Shown here: in pieces, positions 1-10,727 of the stretch
How positions within the stretch are numbered: position 1 is the stretch's first letter
Layout of the letters: each line of letters opens with the position of its first letter
DNA from: Atherinomorus stipes
Taxonomy: Eukaryota; Chordata; Actinopteri; Atheriniformes; Atherinidae
Assembly (NCBI GenBank): GCA_023101725.1
Contig: JALJCO010003962.1
Coordinates: forward strand, 355,001-419,000
Length of the DNA stretch: 64,000 nucleotides
Reading direction: 5' to 3'
Position numbers and translations under genes: made by a program
Notes under the pieces: generated by a model
Database searches by the model: none
What the model was told of the DNA's origin: nothing
What the model saw: the letters and a program-made list of their open reading frames with translations, nothing else

Positions 1-1
1 C

Positions 2-142
2 GTTGTCGGCAGGATCCATGTGCACGCTGGTAAACAGTCCATGGATTCGAAATTGGTGGCAGACTGCGTGGAGCACGAGGACGTGCTTGTGGAAAGAGGG
101 GGAGAGCTCTGGCAGTTGACGGTCCTGTCACTATGCCTCCGA
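2..142 (+). other. Open reading frame entering from the left edge, unrecognised
   Basis: A frame starting at base 2 stays open for about 46 codons and stops at 140-142 (TAG). It is rich in charged residues (for example VEHEDVLVERGGE). It could be the end of an exon or of a mobile-element ORF whose body lies left of the window. I recognise no domain, and the overlapping frame from 133 is also open, so the coding call is weak. Confidence 0.2.
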
Positions 143-177
143 TAGATCATGCGCCCTGGCTTGTTGGCCACACGGAT

Positions 178-253
178 ATCCCTTTGGCTGAATGGTTAGA
201 CCATATGACTCTCACCCAGGAATCTTGGGATCAAATCCCACCCAGGCCCTTCG
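178..253 (+). repeat. tRNA-like segment (SINE head or tRNA pseudogene)
   Basis: The stretch has an A-box-like block (TGGCTGAATGG near 185) and a B-box-like block (GGATCAAATCC near 228) at normal tRNA spacing. A T-arm-like stem (TGGG/CCCA) encloses the loop ATCAAAT. Both boxes are imperfect and no clean acceptor stem pairs across the ends, so a decayed tRNA or the head of a tRNA-derived SINE is more likely than a working tRNA gene. Confidence 0.35.
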
Positions 254-438
254 TTGCGTACCTTCCCACACTACAAACAAGATCTCACCCACCATCTCTG
301 TTTCCAGCTGTGTTCTCCGTTCCTAACTCAGCTGTGGAGAAAGACTCACAAGCTCTGGATGATGCAGGATGGCAAGAACATCCCTCGCAAAAATCTCTTG
401 CAGGGCCTCACCTTTATTATTGTGACTTATAATTAGTC

Positions 439-481
439 TGGTACACCAGCCTGACCAACATCATGCCAGGCTGGTGTACCA
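439..481. repeat. Perfect hairpin, 15-bp arms
   Basis: TGGTACACCAGCCTG at 439-453 is perfectly complementary to 467-481, with a 13-base loop. It sits in non-coding DNA. It may be the end of an unrecognised foldback element. Function unknown. Confidence 0.6.
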
Positions 482-736
482 AGCTAACTCACAATAACAC
501 AATAAAGACGACCCGCCGCCTGAGAATAAAACACTTGTTATGTAGGCTAGACAAAAATAAGACAGAAAGAAAAAAAAAAGGTGGAGGTCTGAGTAACAAA
601 TAAATAAATACATAAATAATGTTCTCATCCATGACCCGCCTGCACTAAATAAATATCCGTCGCACCCGTACACCTGAAATTTAATCTCTGTACCTGTTGG
701 GAAGGCCGACTACCCCTGGTACCTGACCCTTTGCAG

Positions 737-824
737 GTCTCTTCGCCAGATCATGTCTGTGACGGGGCATCGCTATGAAAGCAGCCTGCAGGCTTACTGG
801 GCTCCATTCGTCCCTCTGAAATAA
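737..824 (+). pseudogene. C-terminal end of a tyrosine-recombinase (Crypton-like) ORF
   Basis: After a good splice acceptor (CCCTTTGCAG ending at 736) a frame runs 28 codons to TAA at 822-824, overlapping an AATAAA signal at 820-825. The peptide holds VTGHRYESSLQAYWAP. The TGH motif is followed by tyrosine exactly nine residues after the histidine, the spacing of the catalytic H and nucleophilic Y at the end of tyrosine recombinases (compare LGH...Y in phage integrases). In animals this C-terminal form is known from Crypton transposons and their domesticated relatives such as KIAA1958-like proteins. No upstream catalytic part is visible in the window, so this is a lone last exon or a broken remnant. 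Confidence 0.5.
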
Positions 825-833
825 AATTTTATA

Positions 834-1340
834 TCATATAACATGACGTTGAGCAACATCTGACTTCCCTCCTCTGATCAGGCTGAGTAACAGCTGCAGG
901 TGCTGTGGGCAGAGCCGGCTGGCAGCGTCACAAGACATTAAATAATCCGCTCAGCTGCTTCTTGTCAAAGACTTATGATTTTAACTGTAGAAAAACAATA
1001 TTAACGTATTAATAACTGGCTTAATTTTTATTTCTTTTTGTAAGTGACCATGGCATAAGCGCCCTTTGAGGTTGTCCAATAATTAGGCCTACTGATAATA
1101 GACACCTCGTCGGGCCCTTACATTGCATGGTTGCTGTCCGGTGCTGAATCTCACACCTTTCCACCTGAAACATTTTTGCCGTTGTTGTGGTCGCTTATGG
1201 GCTTAGTTATTTTGTTGAAAATTCTTTGGCCAAATCCAATTAAAGTGCTGTGCTACCCTCTTAGCTGCTTTTATTGAAAATAACGAGCAGTATGGTGGAT
1301 ATATTGTAACTGAAGTTTTGTAAATCTGTTATTTTCTTAG
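834..1340. other. No gene recognised
   Basis: AT-rich non-coding sequence. I see no splice-bounded frame or repeat boundary here. Confidence 0.5.
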
Positions 1341-1422
1341 CACCCCCACGAACTTTTGGTCCAGTCCCCCATTAGCACCATGAAAGACAAAAACGTGGTG
1401 CAGTGTCCTGCTCGCCATCAGG
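1341..1422 (+). CDS. Candidate internal exon, unrecognised protein
   Basis: The 82-bp block is bounded by a polypyrimidine acceptor (ATTTTCTTAG ending at 1340) and a strong donor (GTAAGT at 1423). One frame is open throughout, reading HPHELLVQSPISTMKDK then NVVQCPARHQ and one extra base (phase 1 exit). The match of acceptor, donor and open frame is better than chance would usually give. I do not recognise the peptide and see no partner exon, so it could belong to a gene spanning the left edge or to a mobile-element ORF. Confidence 0.35.
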
Positions 1423-2130
1423 GTAAGTGGAAAATAATGTTAAATCATTCAGGTAGTGTTGGTTTTGTTATTCTGTCTTGTTCCATCCGTCTCGTCTGTT
1501 AGTCATGCTTTACGAATAAAGCACTGGATGGCCTGACCTGAAATTTTCACCGGACTTGTGCCTCATTTGCTCCAAGGGCCGAAGCCATTTCAATTTTGGT
1601 GGTGATCAGGACCTGACCTTCTGCTGATCCAGGATATAATGTTAGATAGAAATATAATATCACAGGATTGTGACATCCAGACTCACGATAGTTGTGAAAG
1701 GCTAGTTGATCCCTCGATGTATCAGAGTGTATGTTGTTGCACCCCAAATTGTCCAACTGTTCGTGTCATGCCTGAATATATTATTGTCAGATGAAGGATA
1801 GCATGGATGCAGGAGGAGATGCTGAAGGATGGAAATTATGAGCAGCTGAAGGAGATGGAGGAGAGAAAAGCTGGAGGCTCACAGGTGACGTTGAAAGAAT
1901 AGGTGTTAGTCTGAGATGAAGTATTGTGACAGATGTTAGGTGATAATCTGTATCAGAGCTTTCAAAGTTCAGACACCTGCATCTACCAGCTAAAATTGTC
2001 TGCAATTAAGAAGGCTAACAAATAGTAATAAATTACAAGAAACTAGAAACTAATAATAAAAAAAAACAAAGAATAGGAAAGAAAATATGGGAAATATAGT
2101 TGAAAAGAATGATTAAAACAAACAAACAAA
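1423..2130. other. No gene recognised
   Basis: Only short random frames. From about 2010 it becomes A-rich low-complexity sequence. Confidence 0.5.
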
Positions 2131-2134
2131 AAAA

Positions 2135-2300
2135 ACGCCAGACATATTAGAGCACCTTTCCAATGAACAGTGGACCAAAATACCTGTCAACAGGTGTAGA
2201 AGTCTTTTTGAACATTAGAGAGATAACACTGATTGCAATTATTGCCTCAAAGTGTTCCTCAACAAAATTTTAGCTCCATGAGCCCTCTTTATGTTTGTTA
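2135..2300 (-). repeat. Dispersed repeat, inverted relative to the copy at 8490-8640
   Basis: The segment containing GCACCTTTCCAATGAACAGTG, TGATTGCAATTATTG and TCAACAAAATTTTA matches the reverse complement of 8490-8640 in the same order, at roughly 70 per cent by eye. It is an old interspersed repeat of unknown class. Confidence 0.45.
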
Positions 2301-2875
2301 AGCTAGCTTGTCTCTCTTTCCACCCTTCGCTGTTCTCTCTGCCCCCTCCCTTTCTGATTCAAACTGCATCAGTGGTCAAGCTCATTATTGCTCTCCTTAT
2401 AATTAAAGAAAACTTTATTGTCACATTAAATGGAGCCAGTCAGGCTCCTTACCTGCAGCTGACAGATTTAATGTTAGATAAAAATATAATATACAAACTG
2501 TATTTTGCCAGATGAAAGACGCAAACTAGCCAGGTACAGTTTTCTATAGAGGCTGGTGAACTAAAAAGTCTGGAAAATATGTGAATGTATTATTTTATTG
2601 GTAAGAAATAGTAGTGACTAGCAGTGAGTTCATGAGCTGGTCAGGAACTTATAGTAAGGAAGGACATGAACTTGTTTATTTGGCAATATTTTTTGTCATG
2701 ATTGTACTGACTTAAATTAGATATTACTTAACATAGATATTCCACCTTTTGTTACGTTTATCTTAACTGGATCAGCCACTGCTAGATTTATTAATAATAC
2801 TTTATTAATAATACCCAACTCTTACTGAGGAAGGGAGGTCTGGCGTGCCAAAACAATCCCCAAAACAATTTGCAT
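2300..2875 (+). repeat. Decayed copy of the TTAA-flanked MITE seen intact at 21575-22356
   Basis: Two blocks are shared with the 21.6 kb element in the same order: the pyrimidine-rich run ending CTGCATCAGTGG (near 2375, compare 21900), and ACTGAGGAAGGGAGGTCTGG followed by CGTGCCAAAACAATCCCC (near 2824, compare 22236). The terminal repeats are not visible, so the copy is incomplete. Confidence 0.45.
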
Positions 2876-2889
2876 ATCTAATTCCACAG

Positions 2890-4732
2890 TAGACACCATG
2901 TCACCACACCCCTTCTCATGTCTTTTTTTACATGATTACACTTCAGGCAAATTAGAGCTGTACAGCTCATGGAAGTAAATTGTAAAGCACTGACAACAGT
3001 CTTTTCTTTTTGTTTAACTTCTTCATTTAAAGTTTAGTAATTTTTGTGATCACTATCCTTATGACTGAAAGATATAACTGGTTTTCGATGCACAAACCAG
3101 GAAAATTTCTGTTTCTGCGAGACAATGAAGACACGTGAAGAAAAAGTCCAGGCTTGAACTTGGGCAAGAGCCACGTGTCTGCAGTGTGACTGACGTGTGC
3201 AGACCAGTGTCCATCTGCAGTTGGCTGTTATGAAAGCTGGTGATGCCTCTGGCTACAGGAAGTCACAGGTGTGATGGATGCAGGCAGAGTCATAAACCGC
3301 ACACCACCCTGCCCACATCTATTACTGCTGATGGGTGGGGCGTGCACACCTACACAACTAAGATAAAGAGAGGCAGAGAGAGACACAAATCTTACACTGT
3401 TGGGCTTTCAATAATAAGAAAAATAATAATGTTAATTAGTGTTTTACACTTTTTTCAGTTAAAAATCCTGTTTTAAGTAAAAAAAAACAAAAAAAAAAAA
3501 CTTTCCAATCTATTAATTAGAGTTTGGTTAATACTTCAGTTATGAAGACCATAACATGTCAGTAAAAAAAAGATTCCTTGATGTTTGAATTCAAACTATA
3601 ATCTGACAAATATTGTACAAAACAGTTTCCAGCCTTATAGGGAAGTGTCTGAGAATTACCCAAATATTCACAACCAAAAATAAATAAATCAATAAAATAA
3701 TAAAAAATGATTAAAATACATCTTAAGATTACTTTGTTTTATTTCAAACCACAGATGTGTATCTTTTAAAAAGTGACCGTTACAGAGTTATTGCGTTCGT
3801 AAACATTCCATGAACTTTGATTGAACTATTTAACTTAGATGTAACACCAGTTAAAGCTATCTGTCCCACCAGTGGATAAATGCAGTCAGGATCAAGTTAA
3901 AAATGATTTAAAAGAGTCGTTAAAAGAAGGGCGGATATTTTCTCAACAGCCTCAGCCAAGCCTGATACAACCTGCTGATATTTGGGGCTGATAGTGCATT
4001 TGACCTATAATGGAGGACACGTTGAAAACTAATTTAGAGAACTCTTAAGAAAAAAAAAACGAAACAAAGCATTTTAAATATACGAAAGAGACACAGTACA
4101 CTTGTAAACAAATATTAGATAGAAAAAATTTAACATGTAATGAATACATATAAAAAGAAAACGGTGCACTTGTAACGATATAAAAAAGAAACATTAAACA
4201 TGTTATATTTATATATGAAAAAAGTGCTGCCTATATAGATGCCTGTCTGTAAATAATGCTGAAGGGCTGTGGTGGGAGGGGGTGGTATCAGCCAACCAGC
4301 AAAAAATACATATATCTGCCTAAAATATCGGCTGGGCTAAAAACTGGTTAGGTGAAAGTCAAAGGGAAGGATCGGGCCTGTTGCTTCCAGTCCTTGGTCA
4401 CATGGTGAAGTCCTACAGCAGGCCAACCAATGCCGACTGGTTGAATCAGACACCTAGAGACCAACTCAGGCCTGTGCTGCTCCTCCTGCTGGGCAAAGCC
4501 ACAGGATCCCCTCCAAGCACACCTGGACAAAGTTTCACCAAGCAGAGAGGGAGGGACAGCTCTACTGGGTTAGACACTACTGAGAAGAAAAAGGGACATT
4601 TTATGTATTGACTTCCCAATGGACACATTATCTGCTATTCATTGTGTTGCTATTTACCAGCTGATTGTTAATCAATACAAGGAAGAGGAAACTTGCATGA
4701 TCTATCTCCAGAAACAGATAAATAATAAAAAC
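2890..4732. other. No gene recognised, AT-rich
   Basis: About 1.8 kb of AT-rich DNA with poly-A runs. The open frames at 4381-4628 overlap on both strands and lack splice context or recognisable domains. Confidence 0.5.
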
Positions 4733-5171
4733 TAGGGCTGTCAATAGGTTAATCCTAAATTAATCCTATTGTCAAACAAAGGGATTCATTTATTCTTTAG
4801 TACTGCTATATGCAGAAAACACATTAACTTTTGTTTTATAACTTAAAGGCTAAAACCAAGCCAGAAATCTGGGAGTAGTCCAGGACTCAGACCTGAATTT
4901 CAGCTTCACATAAAGACAGTTGTGAAGTCAGCCTGTGAGGACTAAACTGCCGCCATCTGAAGGACTTAGGGAGACATGTAAGGACAGGGTTTCAGTAGTC
5001 TTAGATAAATGCAGAATTCCTGGTGAGACACCTTCCATCCTATACCAAGTATTGTCTTTCAAACACGGGAGTGTGTATGAATATACACTGTATATGTTGC
5101 CTGTCTTCCACTTGGTCTGAAAAAGATTGAAGTTGTGTGATTAATTAGGATTAATCTTTTTGACAGCACTA
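4733..5171. mobile_element. hAT-type MITE with terminal repeats and 8-bp target duplication
   Basis: The left end TAGGGCTGTCAATAGGTTAA and right end TTTTTGACAGCACTA are imperfect inverted repeats, with the TAGxGCTGTCAA start typical of a large hAT family in fish. It is flanked by ATAAAAAC (4725-4732) and ATAAAAAA (5172-5179), a 7/8 match to the 8-bp target duplication expected for hAT. It is 439 bp with no transposase. Confidence 0.75.
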
Positions 5172-5393
5172 ATAAAAAAACCAAAAATCTAAAGTAGCAG
5201 AAGAAAATTTTGGACATTTGTAAAGTCAACAACAAACTTTAGGTAATGTAGATAGAAACCACCTTACATGAGGCATAATATGTTTCTTTTATCAAAAGTG
5301 GTTTCTTGATGTGCTTTGGAAAAATAGAAATACAAAAAATACTCTGAATGTGACCATGTATTTCCATCTGTTTACATCAGGATATTTTAGGAC

Positions 5394-5560
5394 ATACACT
5401 ACTCACAAAACGTTTTTGGCTTTTTGTATTATATCAGAATGTGAGTAAAATATAACTAAATGTTCAGCGACAGCTTGAATTGAAACATTTCTCTTCATCA
5501 TACTGTTCAAATTTAGAAATCATTAGACGAAGATGACACCTCACACATGACAATTTATGG
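5394..5560 (+). mobile_element. Tc1/mariner end fragment
   Basis: The block starting CACTACTCACAAAACG and continuing GGCTTTTTGT resembles the inverted-repeat end of a common teleost Tc1-like family. No opposing end or transposase is seen. Confidence 0.35.
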
Positions 5561-5577
5561 AGATGCTGATATCATGT

Positions 5578-6100
5578 GATGATTACACTACTTTTGATTC
5601 AATTCAATTCAACTTTATTTGCATACCGTCAATTAATGACAATGTCACCTCAGGGCGCTTAACAGGCAGAAAAATTCAAGTCAGATTCATAATAGCCATA
5701 GCTAAGGAAACCAACAGATTGGATCGAATCTTGGCTTGACCCGGTCCAATCCCCCATCCTGAGCAAGCACGGAGGGGTGACGACAGTGGGAAGGAAAACA
5801 CCCTTTTAAGAGGGAGGAAAAACATGCGGCACATGGCTGCCCTACCGGCTCAGGTAGGGCGGCCATCTGCCTCGACCGGCTGTGGTGGAGAAGACAGACC
5901 AAGAGAGACCAACAGATACTGCAACTTTTATCCAGCCAGACCTGCTGAGAGAGAAACACGGTTAATGATGCAATACTGTCACAAGTTTCTACATGGAGAA
6001 GCAGAGATGAGTGGGAATGGAAGAGCCCAGTGCATCATGAACGTCACTCAGCAGTCCAAACCTATAGCAGCTCAACTAAGGGATGGCTAACCATCCCTAA
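5578..6100 (-). mobile_element. 3' end of an L2-type LINE (or LINE-tailed SINE), reversed
   Basis: Starts with TTCAATTCAATTCAACTTTA, the reverse complement of a (GAATT)n LINE tail. It continues with the widespread fish blocks GACAGTGGGAAGGAAAACAC and GGGCGGCCATCTGC. The same family appears in the opposite orientation at 44731-45090. The small open frames inside are incidental. Confidence 0.6.
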
Positions 6101-7725
6101 TTGATAGATTTTGTTTCAATAAAATGTTTGAGGAATTATTCCAAGGTTCTACTTAAAGTGGTTTTAATTAACTACAAGTCTAAATACTTAAATTAATCTG
6201 TTACCAGTGCCTTATTTATTGCTAAAGGTTTAACTTTCATCTGGCATTTTTATCAGATACGATGTATCGTACCACCACACTTAACATCTAAATATCACTT
6301 CCTTGTTTAAATGTTTTACTCTCTGTCTTGTTTATGAAAAATAGGTGTCGGTGTGAAAGTGCACAGAACTCTTTAGGAATTGTTTTGCAAATATTGCAGT
6401 TTTCCTGGTTCTACTTTTCCCCCAACATTTTTCCTACAGTTGTTTTAAGACTTTACATAACTCATGCTTCCAATAAAGTGAGCAACTCACTCTCAGCCAT
6501 GCAGTAAAGCCATATGGGACTTCAGCTCTCATTAGCTCAAGACGGCGTGAAACAAGGAGGCTGAAAGGCATCACAGATAACTGCCATTCAGCCCTGGAAG
6601 TGGTTGCATTTTAAATATTTACCCTTCAGACGTGTTACTAAAAAACAAAACCAACTGAATTCATTGTACAAAGTGGCCTAGATCTGATTAAGACTTAATT
6701 AACAGCAGCACAATCAGTCCTAAGCAAGAAGTAGGGAGTAGCTGTGTTATCACGGTGCTTTTTAAAATAAAGTAAATTCTAAAAGTTTGTCGAGGATCTT
6801 CGTATGAAGAACTGATCACACGAAGAGCAATAGCTGTGCTGTTATCCCTCTGCCTTCTTCAAACACAGTAAAACCCCTGTGATAAATATTAAAGCATCAA
6901 CTTCTCTGCATGAGAACAGGCTGCTGTGGCAGGAACACTCAAGTTAAGTGCAGTAGTGGGTTTATTGTGGAAGCTTTGGATGAACTGTGCAGATTGTGTA
7001 TTTATAGCAGACGACGTCAGCAGAGAATCCAGGTAGACCTGACACCAGGCCAACAGTGTGTTTACTCAACTGAAGCTGGATCTGCCGGGCAGGTGGCATC
7101 ACTGGGGCCAAGCTGTGATTATGGGTGAATAATCTAGCTGACATATCTGCAAGGCGTGGGACTCAGCGACGTGGATGAATGATGATGGAGCCATTATTTT
7201 CTTTCAAGTCTCGGGGGAGATTCTGCTCTTTTCTATCTTGCATGAGCAACAAATTACAAACCTAAATCAGTTTTCTGGCTTTCGCTGACACACTTAATGT
7301 GGGACACTTGCGCAGTATAGTGTTTTACAATATTGATGAGTTAGGATTTTCTTTTGAAAAAGTGACAGAAAAGCACTTAACTTTGAAGAAGATGGGAAGG
7401 CGTATTATTGTCAACAGGAAGCAGACACGGTTCATATGAAGTCATTAGAGGCTGAGTGGGCAACAACAGAATTAAGATTTCCCCTCACTGTATACAAATC
7501 AGGGTTCACTGATGAGTACAACGTGGGATATGGCCTTTTGACGATCGAGTGATGAACAAAACCATTTGATCTTTACTGAAATGCAGAAATACATTTTTGG
7601 AAAAAGTAAGTGCAACTTTGGCTTCAGAATAAAACTATTACTATAATTATCAAAATTAAATCAAATCTTATTCATCAAGCCCTTTTTATGCATAATCAAA
7701 ACATGCATATTAAAATATAACAAGA
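6101..7725. other. No gene recognised
   Basis: About 1.6 kb without a splice-bounded frame. The frames at 6910-7144 overlap on both strands and show no domain. Confidence 0.5.
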
Positions 7726-7812
7726 ATGAGGAGTGGATGAATAATGGTAACAATGTAGAAAGCGCTTTGAGTATTTTTCAAAGCGCGATATAAATTTAAT
7801 CTAATCCATTAT
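7726..7812 (+). repeat. SINE/LINE 3' tail fragment
   Basis: AGCGCTTTGAGTA followed by GCGCGATATAAATTTAATCTA resembles the 3' tail shared by fish SINEs and their partner LINEs (GCGCTATATAAAT). Only the tail is present. Confidence 0.45.
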
Positions 7813-7958
7813 CATCAAATAGCTCTGAAAGAACTCATACAGGAAGTAAATCATTTTTTTACACAAAAGTAACTTCACTTTTTCAACTTGTTTATCTTTA
7901 AAGTTTTTTTTGTTTAATGTTTTATGTAGCATTTACAGCAGTTGTACATTTTTAGCCT

Positions 7959-8187
7959 CTAAAGAAGCACAAGTGAACTTTGGCAGATTTTCTCTGTGAT
8001 TAGCCCCCTATTTACTGCTAATTTTGCCACCAATCTTGCATTGTCCCTGTGCTCTGAGCTCTCTCCAGCCAGGGAAAGTCTCTTCTTGACTCTTGTTTTA
8101 TCATTTGGTCTATTCTTTTCTGTTCCTCTCTCTTCCCCCAATAGTGCCCTCTTTCATTTCTCTGGTGAATCAACCACGGTGCATTGA
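7959..8187 (-). pseudogene. Diverged copy of a repeat encoding a short basic protein (TRVK family)
   Basis: The minus strand encodes KTRVKKRLSLAGESS and ends ...GLITEKICQSS, which lines up with RTRVKIRLSFTGWSE and ...GRITEKTAKSS of the copy at 50388-50612. The spacing is the same, so this is an older member of that family. See the entry at 50388 for what the protein may be. Confidence 0.5.
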
Positions 8188-8489
8188 AAATGGACACTGT
8201 GTTGATATCCAGTCACAAGCATTTGATGCAGAGTATAAAACAAAACCTGCTGCAACGTCCTGGAAGGGAAAATTGTGAAGAGTGTACATCCAGGGATGTA
8301 CTGTTGTGCTTGAAAATTTTACATACCCTCCCAATCAAGACAGAAAAAAACCCCCACTGCCTGTGAAATAAGTTGAAATTGACAAAAGCAATAATAAAAG
8401 ATTTTATGAAAACCATGACATTGATTTTGAGTTGTGTGGTTCAACAGAAATATATATATAGAAAAAAACAAACAAAAATTAAAGCAGAC

Positions 8490-8645
8490 AAACAAACAAG
8501 CATTATGGGGCTGCTAAAGTAAAATTTTGTTGAGCGCTACTCAACACAGACAATCACTGCAATCAAGTGTTTTCTGTAATGTTCAGTCAGACGTCTGTCC
8601 ACTGTTCATGAGTAAGGTGCTTTAATTTGTCTGGGACAGTTTTGA
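8490..8645 (+). repeat. Dispersed repeat, inverted partner of 2135-2300
   Basis: Contains AAAATTTTGTTGAG, CAATCACTGCAATCA and CCACTGTTCATGAGTAAGGTG, matching the reverse complement of 2135-2300 in order. Confidence 0.45.
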
Positions 8646-8657
8646 TTGTTTGTTGTT

Positions 8658-8660
<3 letters not shown>

Positions 8661-8715
<55 letters not shown>
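8661..8715. repeat. (TA)n microsatellite
   Basis: 55 bases of uninterrupted TA dinucleotides. Confidence 0.95.
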
Positions 8716-8718
<3 letters not shown>

Positions 8719-10080
8719 AAACCAGAATTCAAAATCAGTGTTTTCTTTTACTAGATTTTAATTTAGTATTTTTTCCTCTCATTATTACTTTTTTTCAGTT
8801 TCTTGTTGTTTAATTACTTTTGTGAATTTAACCCCTAAATTGTAGGGTATAAACTTTCAAGCACAACTGTACAAAACAGCAGCCATGTGCCATCAAAGCC
8901 AGTCAGATATGCAAGTATTTTTGGTCAGAAAGTTACATAGTGTTACTTTAACTTTAAAATGATTTCTTAGTGTTTCCCAATCTGTTCCCCGAGAACACTG
9001 TAAATTCTAACTAGTTGGCTTTACTTAAAAAAAAAAAAAAGAAAATATACAAAACTTGTTGCCTTACTGTAGAAAAATTAAGTATTAGTAATAGGAGTGA
9101 TTCAGTAAGAATCAACTAGAAGGGTTTAAGTTTGTAGAAACATTTTTGAACATGATAAATCTGATTAAGCTGTATAGTGAATGTGGGGAGGAAACTTGAT
9201 GGGATTAATTTCACTAAATTAAAAGAGATACATCACACAATTTTTTTTATTTAGTTCCAACATAATGGTTTCAAGTTCATCTAAAAGTAACTGATACACT
9301 CATATTGTTCTTGCTATTTAGCAGCAACTTACTTTAGGTGGTTTTAGATAAAAATAATGTCAGACCACAGACGTCTCTGTCACGGAGCAGCAGCTGATGG
9401 AGAGTAGGTATTAAATACAGGAATAAACAAACAAGTTGAGAGCAGTCACATGACACTATCAACATTATTTATTTCGTTAAGTTTTTTACCAGTGCACCTA
9501 AGCGGTGAAAAATATTGCTTTTAGCTCGTAAAAATTAGGAGATGGGAAATTATCATGAATTGACCACAGATTTATTCCAGGCAATCTGCAATATTTCACT
9601 CTCTTGGAGACCACTTGGACTCAGTTTACATAGAGGAAGTGTAGCTTACAGCTTTCTTGTGGCAATAATTATGTGTACAACACACAACATGTGCAGCACG
9701 CAAACACAGACTACAGCAAACATCTCACTCTCTTAGAGTTGGTACAAGTTGTAAACTATAAACTTGTTTTTTCCTGTGGAAAAAGGAATTAAATCTTAAA
9801 ATAAAAAATAGATTATGTACATTACACGCAACATGTGCACTATAGTAAACATTTCACTCTCCGGAGGCTCTTTCTCAGACACACTGTTTAGGTTTACCTA
9901 CAAGCTTTTAGTGGAAAAATCCCCTAAAATATGTTAAACAAATGAGAATAAGAACAGCGACTTATGTGCAACTGCAACATTATCTCTGGACATAAACTTG
10001 GAGCTGATACTGCAGCTTTTCTGTTAAAAAAACTCTTAAGTGCAGCATAAACATTGTGAAAAAATGTAATAAAAAGGAGG
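8716..10080. other. No gene recognised
   Basis: AT-rich. AGTGTTTCCCAATCTGTTCC near 8969 resembles the end of a common fish repeat; a reverse-complement relative (GGATTGGGAAACACT) lies near 10709. Confidence 0.45.
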
Positions 10081-10082
10081 AT

Positions 10083-10245
10083 TTTTTGAGGGGTGTTTGA
10101 TAAGGGAGAAGGAGGGGGTGATGTGTGATGAGCGGGGGTGTTTTTTTTTTTCTTATAAAGAGAAAGGGGGGTGGCTATTATAGGGGAAGGTGGGGGTGGG
10201 GAGATAAGTTGGGGTGGGTGGTTAATGGGGGCGGGGGCTGCGCGA
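10083..10245 (+). promoter_or_regulatory. G-run cluster with quadruplex potential
   Basis: The plus strand carries at least ten runs of three or more G within 160 bases, including GGGGGTGATG, AGGTGGGGGTGGGGAG and TGGGGGCGGGGGCTG. It lies directly upstream of a CRE-like and TATA-like pair, the arrangement of a G-rich proximal promoter. Purely sequence-based. Confidence 0.4.
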
Positions 10246-10255
10246 GTCCTGCATC

Positions 10256-10480
10256 GGGACGTCATTATAAGCCCATTAAATCCTCTCGGGACAGCAGATC
10301 ATCAACCCGCCGCTTGGAACCCGGGACTGGACGCAGATCATAGTTTATCCTCCACTGCCTCTGTGGAGTGAAGAGATTCACCGGAGTCTCCTCTGTATTT
10401 CCTGCGCCTGCTGCCCATCAAGCGCGTCAAACGCCAAAACACTGAAACGCTGTAGTTACTGTAAACGTCATCGGATCGGC
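10256..10480 (+). promoter_or_regulatory. Candidate promoter and first exon, gene unknown
   Basis: GGGACGTCATTATAAGCC puts a CRE-like GACGTCA next to a TATA-like ATTATAA. About 200 bp of GC-richer sequence follows (CCCGCCGC, CCCGGGACTGG, CTGCGCCTGCTGCC), unlike the AT-rich surroundings. It looks like a 5' untranslated exon. No coding exon can be linked to it downstream, and a repeat begins at about 10485. Confidence 0.3.
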
Positions 10481-10484
10481 TTGC

Positions 10485-10727
10485 TTGGATCTATTTTGAG
10501 GACTCCAATTAAAACCGATAGGGGCACTATCGGCCGATTGCGATCGGTTGCCGATCGATTGGTGCATCTCTATTCCTTAGTTACGGTTGCTAACGTATGA
10601 TTGGTCAGCGGCAGTTCTGGGGTGGGGCTGACGAAGGGTCAATTAATCTGCATTAGTGCTGGAGTTGGACAGAACTAAAACATGCAGGGAAGGGGTAGTT
10701 GAGGACCAGGATTGGGAAACACTGGGT
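10485..10727. repeat. MITE fragments
   Basis: ATCGGCCGATTGCGATCGG with TTGGTGCATCTCT near 10540-10570 resembles ends of a fish hAT family. From 10590 to 10727 there is a second repeat (AACATGCAGGGAAGG, then GGACCAGGATTGGGAAACAC) that shares wording with 63735-63975. Confidence 0.4.

Noticed and set aside
4348..4628. Overlapping ORFs on both strands
   Set aside because: No recognisable domain, no exon boundaries, inconsistent frames.
10125..10371. Glycine/tryptophan-rich ORFs
   Set aside because: Produced by the G-run cluster; no splice signals or domain.
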